From Periplaneta americana (Eukaryota; Arthropoda; Insecta; Blattodea; Blattidae), in assembly GCF_040183065.1 (NCBI RefSeq), contig NC_091127.1, forward strand, positions 20,498,891 to 20,562,890: a stretch of DNA of 64,000 nt, in the 5' to 3' direction. Below the pieces are notes generated by a model, which ran no database searches, had not been told where the DNA came from, and saw only the letters and a list, made by a program, of their open reading frames with translations. How positions within the stretch are numbered: position 1 is the stretch's first letter; each line of letters starts with the position of its first letter. Shown piece after piece: positions 45,701 to 54,544 of the stretch. Both the position numbers and the translations under genes were made by a program.

Positions 45701-48700
45701 AGCCAATATGGCATCATACTTCTTTCCTGAGGTCCTATGAGCAATATTAAAGTCTCAGCTTTTTATGAATGAATTCTACATCAATATTATCAAAATCTTC
45801 CATCACAAGCCTCTCAAAAAATTATATTATTATTATTATTATTATTATTATTATCATTATTATTATTAAGGCAATTCTGGTGTTATACCGTATATTTAAT
45901 AAAATTTCGTACCACCAAATAAATATCTCTAAAAACTGTACTAGGTAATTATTAATAATAAGAATAACAATTATATTATTAGCTTTATTCAATGATGACG
46001 AGTTATTGTACGAGAAGGTACATATTATCAAGGTTTAAGTACTATTTGAATTCAATTTACAAGCCATATTATTTTTTTTAATTCTTTTCAGACAAAAAAA
46101 AATTATACTCTCTGTTAGCAAGTTGTTACAAATTGGTGTTCATATGTGGAAAATGGTTTTTATTTTTATTTTAGTAGGTTATTTTACGACCCTTATCAAC
46201 ATCTCAGGTTATTTAGGATCTGAATGAGATGAAGGTGATAATGACGATGAAATGAGTCCAGGGTCGAGCACCAAAAGTTACCCAGCATTTGCTCTAATCT
46301 GGGTGCAGGGAAAACCCCGAAAAAAACCTCAACCAGGCAACTTGCCTCGACCGGGAATCGAACCCGGGCCACCTGGTTTTGCGGCCAGACGTTACTCCAC
46401 AGGTGTGGACTGGAAAATGGTAAAGTAAAGTAAATAATGTTATGAAAAAGTAGACACAAAAGTTGACAGTTCAGCAACTCATATTCTGCTTGAATGTCAA
46501 TTTACAATTTCACTGTCTTGATCTACCAATAGTCAAATAAAGTTGGAGAAAAAGTGACTTGCTTCAAGCACTTGACTCCTGTACATTATCCCCATCTCGA
46601 TTATGCTTTAGACTGAAGCAATATTCAGTTTTAAATGTTTTTAACTGTCAATAAATAGAACTCAGCATTTGAATAACACAAGAACTGCGAGTACTTCTAA
46701 ATGGTTCTGATGATATTATGGTTTGATATATATGAAACCAAAATCTATTTAAAGAAGAACTCATACATACCCACAGATCATGTTCGGCATAATCAAATAA
46801 TAACCACACTTTCCTATCATTATGGGAAAGGAAGACTCTAATGAGGTTTATCACGTTTGAATGTTTTAACTCCCGTAACAACTGAAACAGAAAACAAAAG
46901 AATATTTATAATTAGGTGACTGCCAACAAATTAAACTACGACACATATAACCATCTTAATATGCTATAATTTTACAATTGAGGAGCTTATTTTTAAAACA
47001 AACCTTATCCATCCCATAACTTTGTGAGAAATCACGAAAAACGTTTTTAGGTCTAAAATTTCTTCCCTGCTAGGCAAGAGACATTATGAAATCAAAGAGG
47101 TTGGGTGTATATAGAATCAAATGGGAGCATGAGACTCTTTGATTCCAAAGCTGTAACTAATATTCTGTCGCAATTTTTGCTGTTTACAAGAGTAAGTTGG
47201 ATTTCAATAGTCACTTTTAACGCAAGATTTTAGTGGTTTACAGGGCGTTCTGAAGCCAAATCATGACAGTTGTATGGGTGAATATTCTGAAATAGGTAAA
47301 TGTATGTCCTGGCTGATTTAAGGAGTTTCTTGAAAATGTTAACTGATTACTTTTGCGTTTAATTAACTAACTCTCACATGTTTTAGTTGGAAACAAAGCA
47401 TAAAAGGATTAATTTTAAAATTTATAATTAAAAAATAACGTTCAAACGTCAAAATGTAACTACGGTCCCTATGTCTCCAACTACATTTTACTCTGTTTTA
47501 CTAAGTTTTTCTCGTTATGTTTCGATTTGATTTTATTTCCCCGGCCAAGATTATAAAAATAAATAGTTAAAATACTTATGAAAGATAGGAATTGTTGTTT
47601 GTTTAATTCTGAAAGGACACAACTTTAACGTAAAGTTTGTCCCCAAAAATTTCGTAACGCCGGTCCCTCAAAATAAAAGAGCTACACAAAAGACAATTTT
47701 GCTTCATGTGGTAAATTTTAATGGTTGGTAGTGATGAGAGATCAACATGGCGCCAGTTAAAAAAAACTTTTCGTCCATTGTCGTAATTTATTTTATTGAA
47801 AAATGCAAAAATCATCACTGATGACGGAATGTTATGTTTTCTATTGATAACACCGGTCCCAGGTGGCATTAAATATAGTTTGTATATGTTAAACTTTCGT
47901 AGTACGAGGCCTGTCTAAAAAGTATCCGACCTTTAGCCAGAAAAAATATTTCAAATACCTGACGGGGTTGGGACCCTAATCCCCTTCAAAGTAGGCCCCT
48001 TGTGCTTGCACACACTTAGCCCACCGATCCTTCCACTGCCGGAAACACCTCTGGAAGTCTTCTTTTGGAATGGTGTTCAGTTCCGTCATCGCGTTCCGCA
48101 TTATCTCTTCTCTACTCTCAAAACGGGATCCTTTCAGTGGTGTCTTCAATTTTGGAAACAACCAGAAGTCGCAAGGAGCCAGGTCTGGAGAGTAGGGAGG
48201 TTGGCGAACGGTTGTAATTCCATGTTTGGCCAAGAAAGTGTGGATCAATTGGGATGAATGTGCGGGGGCGTTGTCGTGATGCAAGTGCCAGTTGTTCGCC
48301 GTCCACATGTCTGGTCTTTTGTGCCGAACTGCATCACGGAGTCGCCAGAGAACATCGTGATAGTACTCCTTTGTCACTGTTTGTCCTTCCAGTGCGTATT
48401 CGTGATGCACAATTCCACGGACATCAAAGAAAACAGTCAGCATCACCTTGATTTTGCTTCGCACCTGCCGCGCTTTCTTCGGCCTTGGAGACTCGGGATG
48501 CTTCCATTGCGACGACTGTCTTTTTGTTTCTGGGTCGTACCCGTACACCCATGACTCATCTCCAGTTATCACGGTGTTCAGAAACCCAGGATCAGTGTTG
48601 GCAGTGTCCAGAAGGTCCTGTGCAATGTCACGACGGAGGTCTTTTTGTTCCGGGGACAACAACTTGGGCACGAATTTCGCAGCCACTCGGTTCATGTTCA

Positions 48701-51700
48701 AATCATCACGCAAAATTGCATGTGCAGAATCTTTACTCACTCCAACCTCTTCGGCAATCTCCCGCACAGTCAAACGACGATCTGCCATCACCAAATTTCG
48801 CACCCTCTCAACAACAGCTGCACTCCGAGCAGTTTGGGGCCTGCCACAATGCTGCTCACTCTCCGCTGATGTGCGGCCATCTTTGAATTGGTTGAACCAC
48901 TCCTTAATTTGTGTTACACCCATCACATCTTCCCCAAACACCTGCTGAATCTTACGAATTGTTTGACTTTGAGAATCACCAAGCTTTTGACAAAATTTGA
49001 TGCAGTATCTTTGCTCAATTCGTTCAGTCATCTTGCGAGAAAACTAAATCCGACAAACACTTAGAACAGCACCTTACTTGGCGACCACCAGCCAGTGACT
49101 GGCACAAGTGAATGCGGTGAAAAAATTCAAGCATGCACATTACGGTTCCTCCTTCCACCGTGCACAGTGGCGCCGCCTTAGAATCACTACTTTGCGCGGG
49201 AAAATTTAAGGTTGGATACATTTTAGACAGGCCTCGTATATGCACAACATTACAATGTTTGTCGACTAAAAAAATCTAACCTCCATGATATTTTTAACGA
49301 TTTATTTTGTCAGAACTATTGCGGAAATTATACTAATTTGTAACAAGGGTCCCTCCCTGTAACACTGGTCCCTTTCTTGTGGGACCGAGGTTTCATTTAA
49401 CATACAATTATTAAATACTGGTGGATAAAGTAACTTCGAATATTATTTCATGTGATTGTTTATAGGAAAGAAAAAAAGTCTGATGATGAAAGTAGGAAAT
49501 ATGAAAGGGAGAAGATATGTAGGCAGAGGGCAAATATGACTGAAGAGGAATTGCAGAAAAAAAAGGGATTATGGCAAAGAATATTAAAAAAAATAGCAGA
49601 TATGACTGATCGTGAAAAAAGAAATGTTCGAAGACAAATGAAATCTGAAGTACAGAAGTTTAGAAGATACCTTAAACAATGGGCTGTAAGGGAAAGATAA
49701 CAACAATCCCTTGGTTTTTTTTTTAATTGGAAAATCTCACATAAAATTTTTTTCTAAGTTCAACTGATACCAGAATCTTCAATAATAGGAGGAAATGTAA
49801 CCAATGTGAGAAAAAAGTACACAATTTAATATAATATATTTTTTCCAGTTTTGTTATTCATATTTGCTCATTTCAGAATATTCACCCGTATGTAGAGTTA
49901 TATTTGAAGAATGCATGGACACAGGAAGCTCATTTTCGTTATCATATGGACAGGAGATGTTTTGAAAATGAGCTCCTCAAATATCATATGCAGAAACTTT
50001 TCTTCAAGTAGTACGAACAATTAAGTGAAAGCAGCACCTAAAAGTAAACAGTGGTTTTAATTTATGGAACAATATAGAGTAATGTAATGTAATGCGTATT
50101 AATACTGTAAGTAATGTATGCAATTGTCAATGAAACTCGACATTTTATTAGTGCACATTTATTCGAAATATTATTATATCAGGCATACAGGAAAATCAGA
50201 ATGCTTGATATATTCATACGATCTGATCCTCCATACACTGATAATTTCAACGAAAATTTGTTACTGTCGTTACTGATATGGTTACATTTTTTAAAAACAC
50301 AATAAAAGACATACTGTCACTACTGATAGAAGCTGACAATAATAAAATTCATTTATAATATCACCTCAGATTTCTCATCCTAAGTTGAAATTTTTATTCC
50401 TGTGGTCTCTCTCAGAATGTTTAAAACTTGTGAAAGCAGTGCTTCTCGTTTCCTCCTCCTTTGGAGTGACCTTATTGGTCTGAGGTACTTAAGCTTATTA
50501 TTCTGATCCACTCTGTGCCTCAACTACAAGAATTAAACAGGCAACCAAGAGGCAAACATAAAGTTACATAAATTGATTTATAAAACAGTTATATTACCGG
50601 TTCTTCTGTATGGTTGTGAAACTTGGACTCTCACTCTGAGAGAGGAACATATGTTAAGGTGTTTGAGAATAAGGTGCTTAGGAAAATATTTGGGGCTAAG
50701 CGGGATGAAGTTACAGGAGAATGGAGAAAGTTACACAACACAAAACTGCACATATTATATTCTTCACCTAACATAATTAGGAACTTAAAATCCAGACGTT
50801 TAAGATGGGCAGGGCATGTAGCACGTATGGGCGAATCCAGAAATGCATTAGAGTGTTAGTTGGGAGACCGGAGGGAAAAAGACCTTTAGGGAGGCCGAGA
50901 CGTAGATGGGAGGATAATATTAAAATTGATTTGAGGGAGGTGGGGTGTGATGATAGAGACTGGATTAATCTTGCACAGGATAGGGACCGATGGCGGGCTT
51001 ATGTGAGGGCGGCAATGAACCTTCGGGTTCCTTAAAAGCCATTTGTAAGTAAGTTGATTTAATCCTGTTTAAATCTTCAGGAGACACAAAGCAGTTCCCA
51101 ACAAGACATTTATACCTGACTCCATCCAATTCAAGATAGATAACTGGAGCAGTACATGAGGAAGTTTTCTCTTCGTTCCCAAATTGTCTGTGCATGGGTT
51201 CGTCGATGACATCCATGACTTGTAGCTGTCCCTTCAGACGCAAGTGACCTTTCAGTGTCCCTGTCACCATACTGAAACTCCTAAAAGGGATTTACTGAAG
51301 TCAGGTCACGGATCCTCAATGCGGAATTTAGCCTGTTTTATAGGTGGTACTTTATTCCAAATCCTTCTATATATTTTACGAAGATATTTCAGTGCAGTGA
51401 GTTCAGAACTCAAGGGAGGCCAATTCTGGCCCAACAGCAGGAGATAAAGCCCACCTTTCTGTCAAAGCAACAGCGTATTCATTCCTGGGAAACCAATATC
51501 CAGGATTCACATATTATTATGAACTTTATTATTCTTGCAAATTGGCATAAGGTGCTCTTGAACTCTTCAACCAAACTCAAAGTGATGATTCTAAATGTTT
51601 TAATGCACCCACAGCAGATTATAAAAAAATAAATATGATACTATCTCAATGTCATTACAAATTTTACGCATATTGTAACAGCTCAGTTTCTTTATCATGC

Positions 51701-54544
51701 TGCAAATGAAACTGCTGTTTATAGTTTATTTTCTGGAATTATCACTTGAAAATAGTAATATCCGTTACAAGAGCGGTATGTTGAAGTTTTCATGTTCGAG
51801 GAAAAGTTTGAAAAAGCGAAACGTAGTTGAGCTTTTTTAATGTCCGAGAATTGAAAGAAAACATACCGCTCGTGTATCGTACATTATTTTGTGCGAAGAT
51901 CGTTTATTACATACCTGAAAAAGGAATTTCTAATTAGATGCAATGAAATCTCCATCTTGGTTTCTGTTCAATGACGGCAATTTTGGAAAACAAAAATATC
52001 TATCTTCAACATTGTTGCTTTAAAATGTTTTCTGTGTTTACTATACTCCAGCAGGCCGTGATATACGTCTGTCTTTTTTTTTTCCCCCAGTCTATAAATG
52101 CGAACTTAAACGGCTTCCTTAATGTTACATGCATCAAGAAATGCAGTAACTTTATTGAAGTTGTAAAGTTTACTTAATTTTTGCAAATATTTAAAAACAA
52201 TAATTAACAGTGCAATTTAGGTGAAATTGCAGTGGTAAGTTTCCAATTTATAATTATTACTATATTGAACGTCTCTAAAATAATATGTTAAAAGCCTAAA
52301 GCAGTAAAATCAATATGTCACTTAAGCGGTGAGAAGAGAGAAATTGTTATGTGTGTTCAGTTGGGAATACTGAATGTGGAATTTTAGACTTACCGCGGGT
52401 TGGTTTTGTGCGGAAACCAAGCAAATACGCACGATCTCGCACAAGCATACATAAATGAAGTCAATTAGTATGCACCCAAATAAGACTGCATACTTAAGGA
52501 ATTCTTTATAACAAAAAATGAAATAAACATGCACGCACACACATACACACTATTAATTTTAAGAAGAGAATCTTTAGGTTGTAAGTAACCAAAAGTGAAA
52601 AGTCATTTTGATATTTGAATAATGGTTTAGCCGAAAAAAAAAAAATTGTATCTGAAGTTTGAATCTTATTTATGGTAAAACTATTGGGTATTGAGACGTA
52701 TGAGTGGCAAGACATTAACGTGAACAACAAGCCGAAAAAAATATTCCTTTGTCATTTCTTAGAAAAATGCTTCCTGTGTGTAATAAGATACAAAATTAAC
52801 TGATTAAAAACGCATTTACAGTGTGACGGGAATTTCATCAGTTAATTTTGTACGTCATTATAATGGTTGTGAAGCTCATGCACTATGAAGTAGTACTGCT
52901 ACTTCGTATATACAGGGTGATTCACGAGGAGTTACTGCCACTTACGGAGCTTATTTCCGGAGACATTCTGAGCAAAAAATGGCATATGTGTCCTAATCTC
53001 AATATTTTCAGAGCTACACTAATTTGAAGTTGTTTGTAAAATACTATTATTCTTTAGTTTTAAGGGTAAAAAACGCGCGCGCGCGCACACACACAGAGTT
53101 AAATCTTTCTAAACTCTACCTATACCTCTGGAGTGAAAAAAATTAGGCCCTACAATTGAGTTATAGTTCGGTAGGTAATGAAAAAGTAATTGGAAAATTA
53201 ATATAAAATATATTTCCTACTTTGGAACGTAAAATAGAAAGAAAAAACAGAAATTAAATTCCATATTTTCTGTTATTTCTTAAATGGTTTCATATGAAGC
53301 GTTATTACTGCCCAAGCAAAAACTATCAGCCTTATAATCATACGACTGATACTGGTAAATGACAGGAGACCATTGAATATGGACGATAACCGTACAATAA
53401 CAGCACAAGTAAAACTGAAATCTACGTATATGCATACTTAATACTTACAGCAATCTCTCTACATGCCGACATAGACAAGCCTGTCCCTTCGATCTGTTTT
53501 AAGGCATAATCTTTTGTGTCCGACCTGTAACATATGAGTAGAATATGTTTATTATTACACATCTCCTCAACTAATAACATACAAGAAAATAATCCCAATC
53601 TCGATTAGCATTTTCTGTAGCCTTTGTTTAAAAGAATACTACGGGAACCCAAAACTGCAACATTAAATACAAGTTTTTGCTTATTCATATTCCTTGCTGA
53701 TTTAACTTTCATTATTATGCATTTATGAAGTGTAATTCATACATCTTTTTTTAAATAACGTGACACATAGCTACTTAGCATATTGTATGCATTTAAAAAA
53801 TATAATTCAAACAAATATATAATGCATCTAGTTAGTAACTATGGGAATTTAAATTCATTCAATGCAATACATGTGTATGTGTACAACGAATACATTAACA
53901 AGAGTCTGAATGGAGAATATATTATAATCAATCTATCATTCTCGTGATGTAATATTTCTTTCGTAAATTAATTAAACATGCTGGTGATAGTTTTATAGGC
54001 AATGCGAACATAATATTGTACTGGCATTTATCATCTATGCGATTCATTACATTTATGGAATGCAACATATTTTAGAAGACGGAAATAATTTAATTAACCT
54101 AGGCTCTTTTCAACACAGGTTCCGGCGTCACCTAAGTGGTAACACCAAAATGTTTGGATCTCATTTTATTTTTCTGCATAATGTTACTCTAATATTCAAT
54201 AAATAAATAGGATGGCATCTTCATGAGCCGGAATTCGTTATAGTAGTCTGTACAGTAGCCACTCTAGATAGTGTATTTTAAGGTTATGTTTAAAGCTAAA
54301 CTTCGGTAAAATAAAATCTCATAACTAATAACAAGGTTTAGATCAACACCACGGTAAACACCACTTTAAAATAATACGATTCCAAACGGTAAAAAGATGT
54401 AAATATTTCGCACCCATCTTTTCTCCGAGCTTTGTATACATGTCCGTATGTCCCGCGACCAACTTTACAACCCTCATAATCAAACAAATCTTCTACTTTG
54501 GCACGTTCTGATGCTGTTTTCAGTTTGAATTCGTAGTCCATCAT
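30467..54544 (-). CDS. Cdk8: CDK8, Mediator kinase (ten coding exons, complete)
   Basis: Exons on the minus strand: 54544-54414, 53524-53449, 46881-46771, 43626-43486, 42623-42434, 38793-38580, 38481-38409, 38313-38216, 36456-36351, 30757-30467. All junctions are GT/AG and phases agree; the sum is 1431 nt, 476 residues (human CDK8 has 464). Seen: glycine loop GRGTYG (29-34), lysine in ALKQI (53), SMSACRE in the cyclin-binding helix (61-67), HRDLKPAN (150-157), DMG in place of DFG (174-176), then a polyglutamine tail. SMSACRE and DMG are hallmarks of CDK8/19. With cyclin C, MED12 and MED13 it phosphorylates transcription regulators in the nucleus and controls Mediator binding to RNA polymerase II. 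Introns hold many mobile elements. Confidence 0.97.
31000..33306. mobile_element. TA-flanked DNA element, copy 2, carrying a hAT element
   Basis: Opposite-orientation copy of 5483-6624. Ends TGGGCTATTCCA / TGGAATAGCCCG, with TA at 30998-30999 and 33307-33308. Interior landmarks shared with copy 1 include AGTAAAATGACGCCCAATGC. Split by the hAT element at 31164-32316. It lies in CDK8 intron 9. Confidence 0.75.
31164..32316 (+). mobile_element. hAT-type element, ZMYM-like transposase remnant
   Basis: Ends CAGGGGCGGCT and, inverted, AGCCGCCGCTG; 8 bp duplication CGTATTTT at 31156-31163 and 32317-32324. Translation 31781-32000 contains [20 protein letters not shown] followed by EDPEFNFWL, typical of N-terminal parts of hAT proteins with TTF-type or ZMYM-like zinc fingers. 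No catalytic or dimerisation domain, so an internal deletion derivative. Confidence 0.85.
33310..33960 (+). mobile_element. Penelope-like element 3' end (GIY-YIG endonuclease)
   Basis: Broken frames give [20 protein letters not shown], then [24 protein letters not shown] and an end at SQETK. Cxx[14 protein letters not shown] is the GIY-YIG nuclease of Penelope-like retroelements, which nicks the target for reverse transcription. The frame changes near 33490-33640; the reverse transcriptase lies outside this truncated copy. The sequence after the stop codon carries a hammerhead-like core. Confidence 0.8.
33863..33890 (+). ncRNA. Hammerhead-like core downstream of the GIY-YIG frame
   Basis: CTGATGA, then TAACCC-ATAAT-AGGT able to form a short stem II, then CGAAAC. 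This order matches the CUGANGA / GAAA halves of a hammerhead ribozyme. Helices I and III and the cleavage triplet could not be settled by eye. Confidence 0.45.
33961..35060. other. No gene recognised (CDK8 intron 9)
   Basis: Contains a G run at 34083-34094 and a purine-rich stretch (GAGA, GGGAG) at 34240-34260 and 34495-34530. Nothing coding recognised. Confidence 0.4.
35061..35579. mobile_element. Small inverted-repeat element carrying a SINE
   Basis: ATTGAAGAGTCCACTGCAAG, AATGATGGATGTCA at 35061-35094 recurs inverted at 35546-35579. Removing the SINE (35200-35452) and one duplication leaves about 250 bp, a MITE-like size. Superfamily unknown. Confidence 0.6.
35200..35452 (-). repeat. tRNA-derived SINE, full length
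   Basis: On the minus strand: a tRNA-like head with TAACGGTTAGCACGTCTAGC and B-box GGTTCGATTCCCGG, the body GCAAGTTACCTGTTTGAGG and GCTGGGTAACTTTCGGTG, and the tail AACCTACTAAAATAAA. Flanked by ACTATCAGTGTT at 35188-35199 and 35453-35464. The best copy of a family with others at 2648, 4232, 45365, 46158 and 60107. Confidence 0.93.
35648..36255. mobile_element. TA-flanked MITE
   Basis: Ends CTGGGTGTTCAGTTCAAGG / CTTTGAAATGAACACCCAG, imperfect inverted repeats with GTGTGTCATG / CATGACACAC next to them; TA at 35646-35647 and 36256-36257. 608 bp, no transposase. Tc1/mariner-type by its TA target. A similar end (ACTGGGTGTTCC) stands alone at 36793. Confidence 0.75.
36351..36456 (-). CDS. Cdk8: CDK8 exon 9
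   Basis: Acceptor ttttcag, [20 protein letters not shown], then an acidic and polar stretch ending NQPQN, donor gtgagt. Confidence 0.93.
36920..37935 (+). mobile_element. Non-LTR LINE, 5'-truncated, open RT frame and GAA tail
   Basis: A 314-residue frame (36930-37874) starts inside the reverse transcriptase: [49 protein letters not shown] with the catalytic FADD, then [14 protein letters not shown] and [16 protein letters not shown]. The last part fits the basic C-terminus of RTE-type LINEs. The 3' end is a GAA microsatellite (37896-37930). It lies in CDK8 intron 8, opposite in strand to the gene. The minus-strand LINE at 62490-63290 has the same tail type. Confidence 0.88.
38216..38313 (-). 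CDS. Cdk8: CDK8 exon 8
   Basis: Acceptor gtttcag, [32 protein letters not shown], donor gtaagt; ends the kinase domain. Confidence 0.93.
38409..38481 (-). CDS. Cdk8: CDK8 exon 7
   Basis: Acceptor atttcag, then [20 protein letters not shown] and AFHL, donor gtatgt. It is 73 nt long. Confidence 0.93.
38580..38793 (-). CDS. Cdk8: CDK8 exon 6 (C-lobe)
   Basis: Acceptor ttttcag, [40 protein letters not shown], then KDFKRAK, donor gtatgt. Confidence 0.95.
39029..41280. mobile_element. Foldback (palindromic) TA-flanked element split by an insertion
   Basis: Without the insertion 39111-40772 and one duplication, about 575 bp remain that form one long hairpin: 39029-39110 plus 40788-40995 pair with about 41005-41280. 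Landmarks are GATCTGAACAAA / TTTGTTCGGATC around the centre and AATGTCATTAATTT / AAATTAATGACATT at the outside. TA on both sides (39027-39028, 41281-41282) and ends CAG...CTG fit a Tc1/mariner-type MITE. Confidence 0.8.
39111..40772. mobile_element. Penelope-like or retrozyme-like element with hammerhead-like inverted ends
   Basis: Flanked by the 15 bp duplication TTAAATACAATTTTG (39096-39110, 40773-40787). About 95-110 bp at the ends are inverted copies (GATAAGCTTCAGGCTTCTAC-like, GTCTTGGTGTTGG, GACTATTTCC). Each end carries CTGAAGA, a stem TGACC...GGTC, then (G/A)AAAC: minus 39193-39163 and plus 40654-40684. Inside, a block of about 150 bp occurs twice directly (40140-40290, 40324-40475) and once inverted (40489-40612). 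No reverse transcriptase is visible, so it is non-autonomous. Confidence 0.7.
41300..42252. mobile_element. DNA element with inverted ends, unclassified
   Basis: GTCGGACCATCGGATCTGTG at 41306 recurs inverted (CACAGATCCAATGGTCCGAC) ending at 42246, with weaker pairing outwards. The minus-strand frame 41691-41509 ([20 protein letters not shown]) may be a transposase scrap. No clear target duplication. Confidence 0.6.
42434..42623 (-). CDS. Cdk8: CDK8 exon 5 (DMG and activation segment)
   Basis: Acceptor tttcag, [20 protein letters not shown] followed by DMGFARLFN, then [18 protein letters not shown], donor gtaaag. Metal-binding Asn 157 and Asp 174 are present. Confidence 0.95.
42640..43190 (+). 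mobile_element. RTE-type LINE fragment next to CDK8 exon 5
   Basis: Translation gives [20 protein letters not shown], then [15 protein letters not shown] and, past a stop, [14 protein letters not shown]. This is the C-terminal part of an RTE-type protein, from a different subfamily than the TAAG-tailed copies. It begins within about 20-30 bp of the exon 5 acceptor (42624). Confidence 0.8.
43486..43626 (-). CDS. Cdk8: CDK8 exon 4 (ends in HRDL)
   Basis: Acceptor ttttcag, [20 protein letters not shown] to SNWVLHRDL, donor gtaaga. Carries the catalytic loop aspartate (residue 152). Confidence 0.95.
43627..44587. other. CDK8 intron 3, no gene recognised
   Basis: An inverted pair GATAAAATGTATGCACTATA-like surrounds 43848-43950 (TGCATACATTTTATCTTTCC and its complement), enough for a hairpin of roughly 100 bp. 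Nothing else identified. Confidence 0.45.
44588..45674. mobile_element. hAT-type non-autonomous element
   Basis: Ends CAGGGTTGCCA / TGGCAACCCTG and a perfect 8 bp duplication GCTTCATA (44580-44587, 45675-45682). Next to the left end, CGTACGACTATAGTCGTACG is a perfect 20 bp palindrome, and GTACGAC/GTACGAC-like words recur near both ends, probably transposase binding sites. A SINE relic lies at 45365-45572. No transposase frame. Confidence 0.9.
45365..45572 (-). repeat. tRNA-derived SINE, old copy inside the hAT element
   Basis: Minus-strand member of the 35200-35452 family (GTTAACTTTCGGCGC, GGTTTTCCCTCAACCC, AACTCTGGCCCG region), with more changes than the other copies. Confidence 0.8.
45826..45868. 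repeat. ATT microsatellite
   Basis: An ATT run with one interruption. The surrounding 45683-46146 holds nothing else I can name. Confidence 0.9.
46158..46410 (-). repeat. tRNA-derived SINE
   Basis: Minus-strand copy of the 35200 family with the intact words GGTTCGATTCCCGGTCG and ACCTACTAAAATAAAAAT. The 11 bp duplication TGGAAAATGGT lies at 46147-46157 and 46411-46421. Part of the tRNA head is deleted. Confidence 0.92.
46771..46881 (-). CDS. Cdk8: CDK8 exon 3
   Basis: Acceptor tttcag, 37 codons [20 protein letters not shown] to FDYAEHDLW, donor gtatgt. It encodes the N-lobe strands and the hinge. The intron upstream is 6.6 kb and contains the mariner element. Confidence 0.95.
46882..47902. 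other. CDK8 intron 2, left part, no gene recognised
   Basis: AT-rich. The words CGGTCCC / CCGGTCCC occur near 47463, 47650 and 47853 and again near 49350-49390, as if one older element spans both sides of the mariner. Confidence 0.4.
47905..49236 (-). mobile_element. Mariner element, apparently complete
   Basis: 1332 bp flanked by TA (47903-47904, 49237-49238). The inverted ends share CGAGGCCTGTCTAAAA and continue as AGTATCCGACC on the left and TGTATCCAACC on the right. It encodes one uninterrupted transposase. It lies in CDK8 intron 2 in the same orientation as the gene. Confidence 0.95.
47976..49031 (-). CDS. Mariner transposase, 351 residues, open throughout
   Basis: Cut-and-paste DNA transposase that would bind the element ends and insert at TA. 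Helix-turn-helix regions lie around residues 20-50 and 85-110 ([20 protein letters not shown]), the linker is [11 protein letters not shown], and the catalytic triad is D158 (TGDESW), D253 (HHDNAPAHS) and D288 ([10 protein letters not shown]), with 34 residues between the last two: the mariner D,D34D signature. Mariner transposases usually have about 345 residues. No stop or frame break is visible and the end repeats are well kept, so the copy looks young; activity is not shown. Confidence 0.95.
   Translation of the reverse strand: MTERIEQRYCIKFCQKLGDSQSQTIRKIQQVFGEDVMGVTQIKEWFNQFKDGRTSAESEQHCGRPQTARSAAVVERVRNLVMADRRLTVREIAEEVGVSKDSAHAILRDDLNMNRVAAKFVPKLLSPEQKDLRRDIAQDLLDTANTDPGFLNTVITGDESWVYGYDPETKRQSSQWKHPESPRPKKARQVRSKIKVMLTVFFDVRGIVHHEYALEGQTVTKEYYHDVLWRLRDAVRHKRPDMWTANNWHLHHDNAPAHSSQLIHTFLAKHGITTVRQPPYSPDLAPCDFWLFPKLKTPLKGSRFESREEIMRNAMTELNTIPKEDFQRCFRQWKDRWAKCVQAQGAYFEGD
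49239..50379. other. CDK8 intron 2, middle; charged open frame on the plus strand
   Basis: The frame 49452-49700 (82 residues, rich in K, R and E, with [20 protein letters not shown]) could form a long helix. A second piece at 49876-50012 ends [15 protein letters not shown]. Neither matches a family I can name; similar charged frames occur in insect transposons. 49940-50000 contains an inverted pair around GAGCTCATTTTC / GAAAATGAGCTC. Confidence 0.35.
50380..51270 (-). pseudogene. Unrecognised small gene in CDK8 intron 2, interrupted by a LINE
   Basis: A minus-strand frame opens with ATG at 51270 right after an acceptor-like gtttcag and reads [20 protein letters not shown], then [37 protein letters not shown]. 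An RTE LINE (50579-51053) breaks it at RIKS. Beyond the LINE, if a 44 bp intron (50567-50524, gt...ag) is removed, it continues in frame [20 protein letters not shown] to TTGIKIST and stop at 50380, about 120 residues. A possible 5' exon ends at 52394 with donor gtaagt. I do not recognise the family. It could be a nested gene, a final exon set or a retrocopy. Confidence 0.4.
50579..51053 (+). mobile_element. RTE-type LINE, short 5'-truncated copy
   Basis: Same family as 23231-24226: [60 protein letters not shown], ending GTAAGTAAG. The target duplication TTGATTTA (50573-50580, 51054-51061) overlaps the left end by a base or two. One frame break near 50640 and another near 50850. Confidence 0.9.
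51274..53448. other. CDK8 intron 2, right part
   Basis: Mostly unassigned. 52913-53040 starts ACAGGGTGATTCACGAGGAG, a repeat end I associate with dispersed insect transposons, without a visible partner. 53078-53096 is a (CG)n(CA)n microsatellite. 52394 may be the donor of a 5' exon of the nested gene. Confidence 0.4.
53449..53524 (-). CDS. Cdk8: CDK8 exon 2 (catalytic lysine, SMSACRE helix)
   Basis: Acceptor ttacag, then [20 protein letters not shown] through CREIA, donor gtaagt. Its 76 nt restore the frame for exon 3. Confidence 0.95.
54414..54544 (-). CDS. Cdk8: CDK8 exon 1 (start codon and glycine loop)
   Basis: Starts [20 protein letters not shown]; the two methionines match Drosophila CDK8, which begins MMDYDFK as I recall it, so this start is preferred. 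Ends GATGG with donor gtgcga. Codon 44 is completed by the first base of exon 2. Confidence 0.95.

Noticed and set aside
45822-46031. Isoleucine/asparagine-rich frame
   Set aside because: Translation of the ATT microsatellite.
48000-48948. Plus-strand frames of up to 166 residues inside the mariner
   Set aside because: They lie antisense to the transposase and have no independent support.
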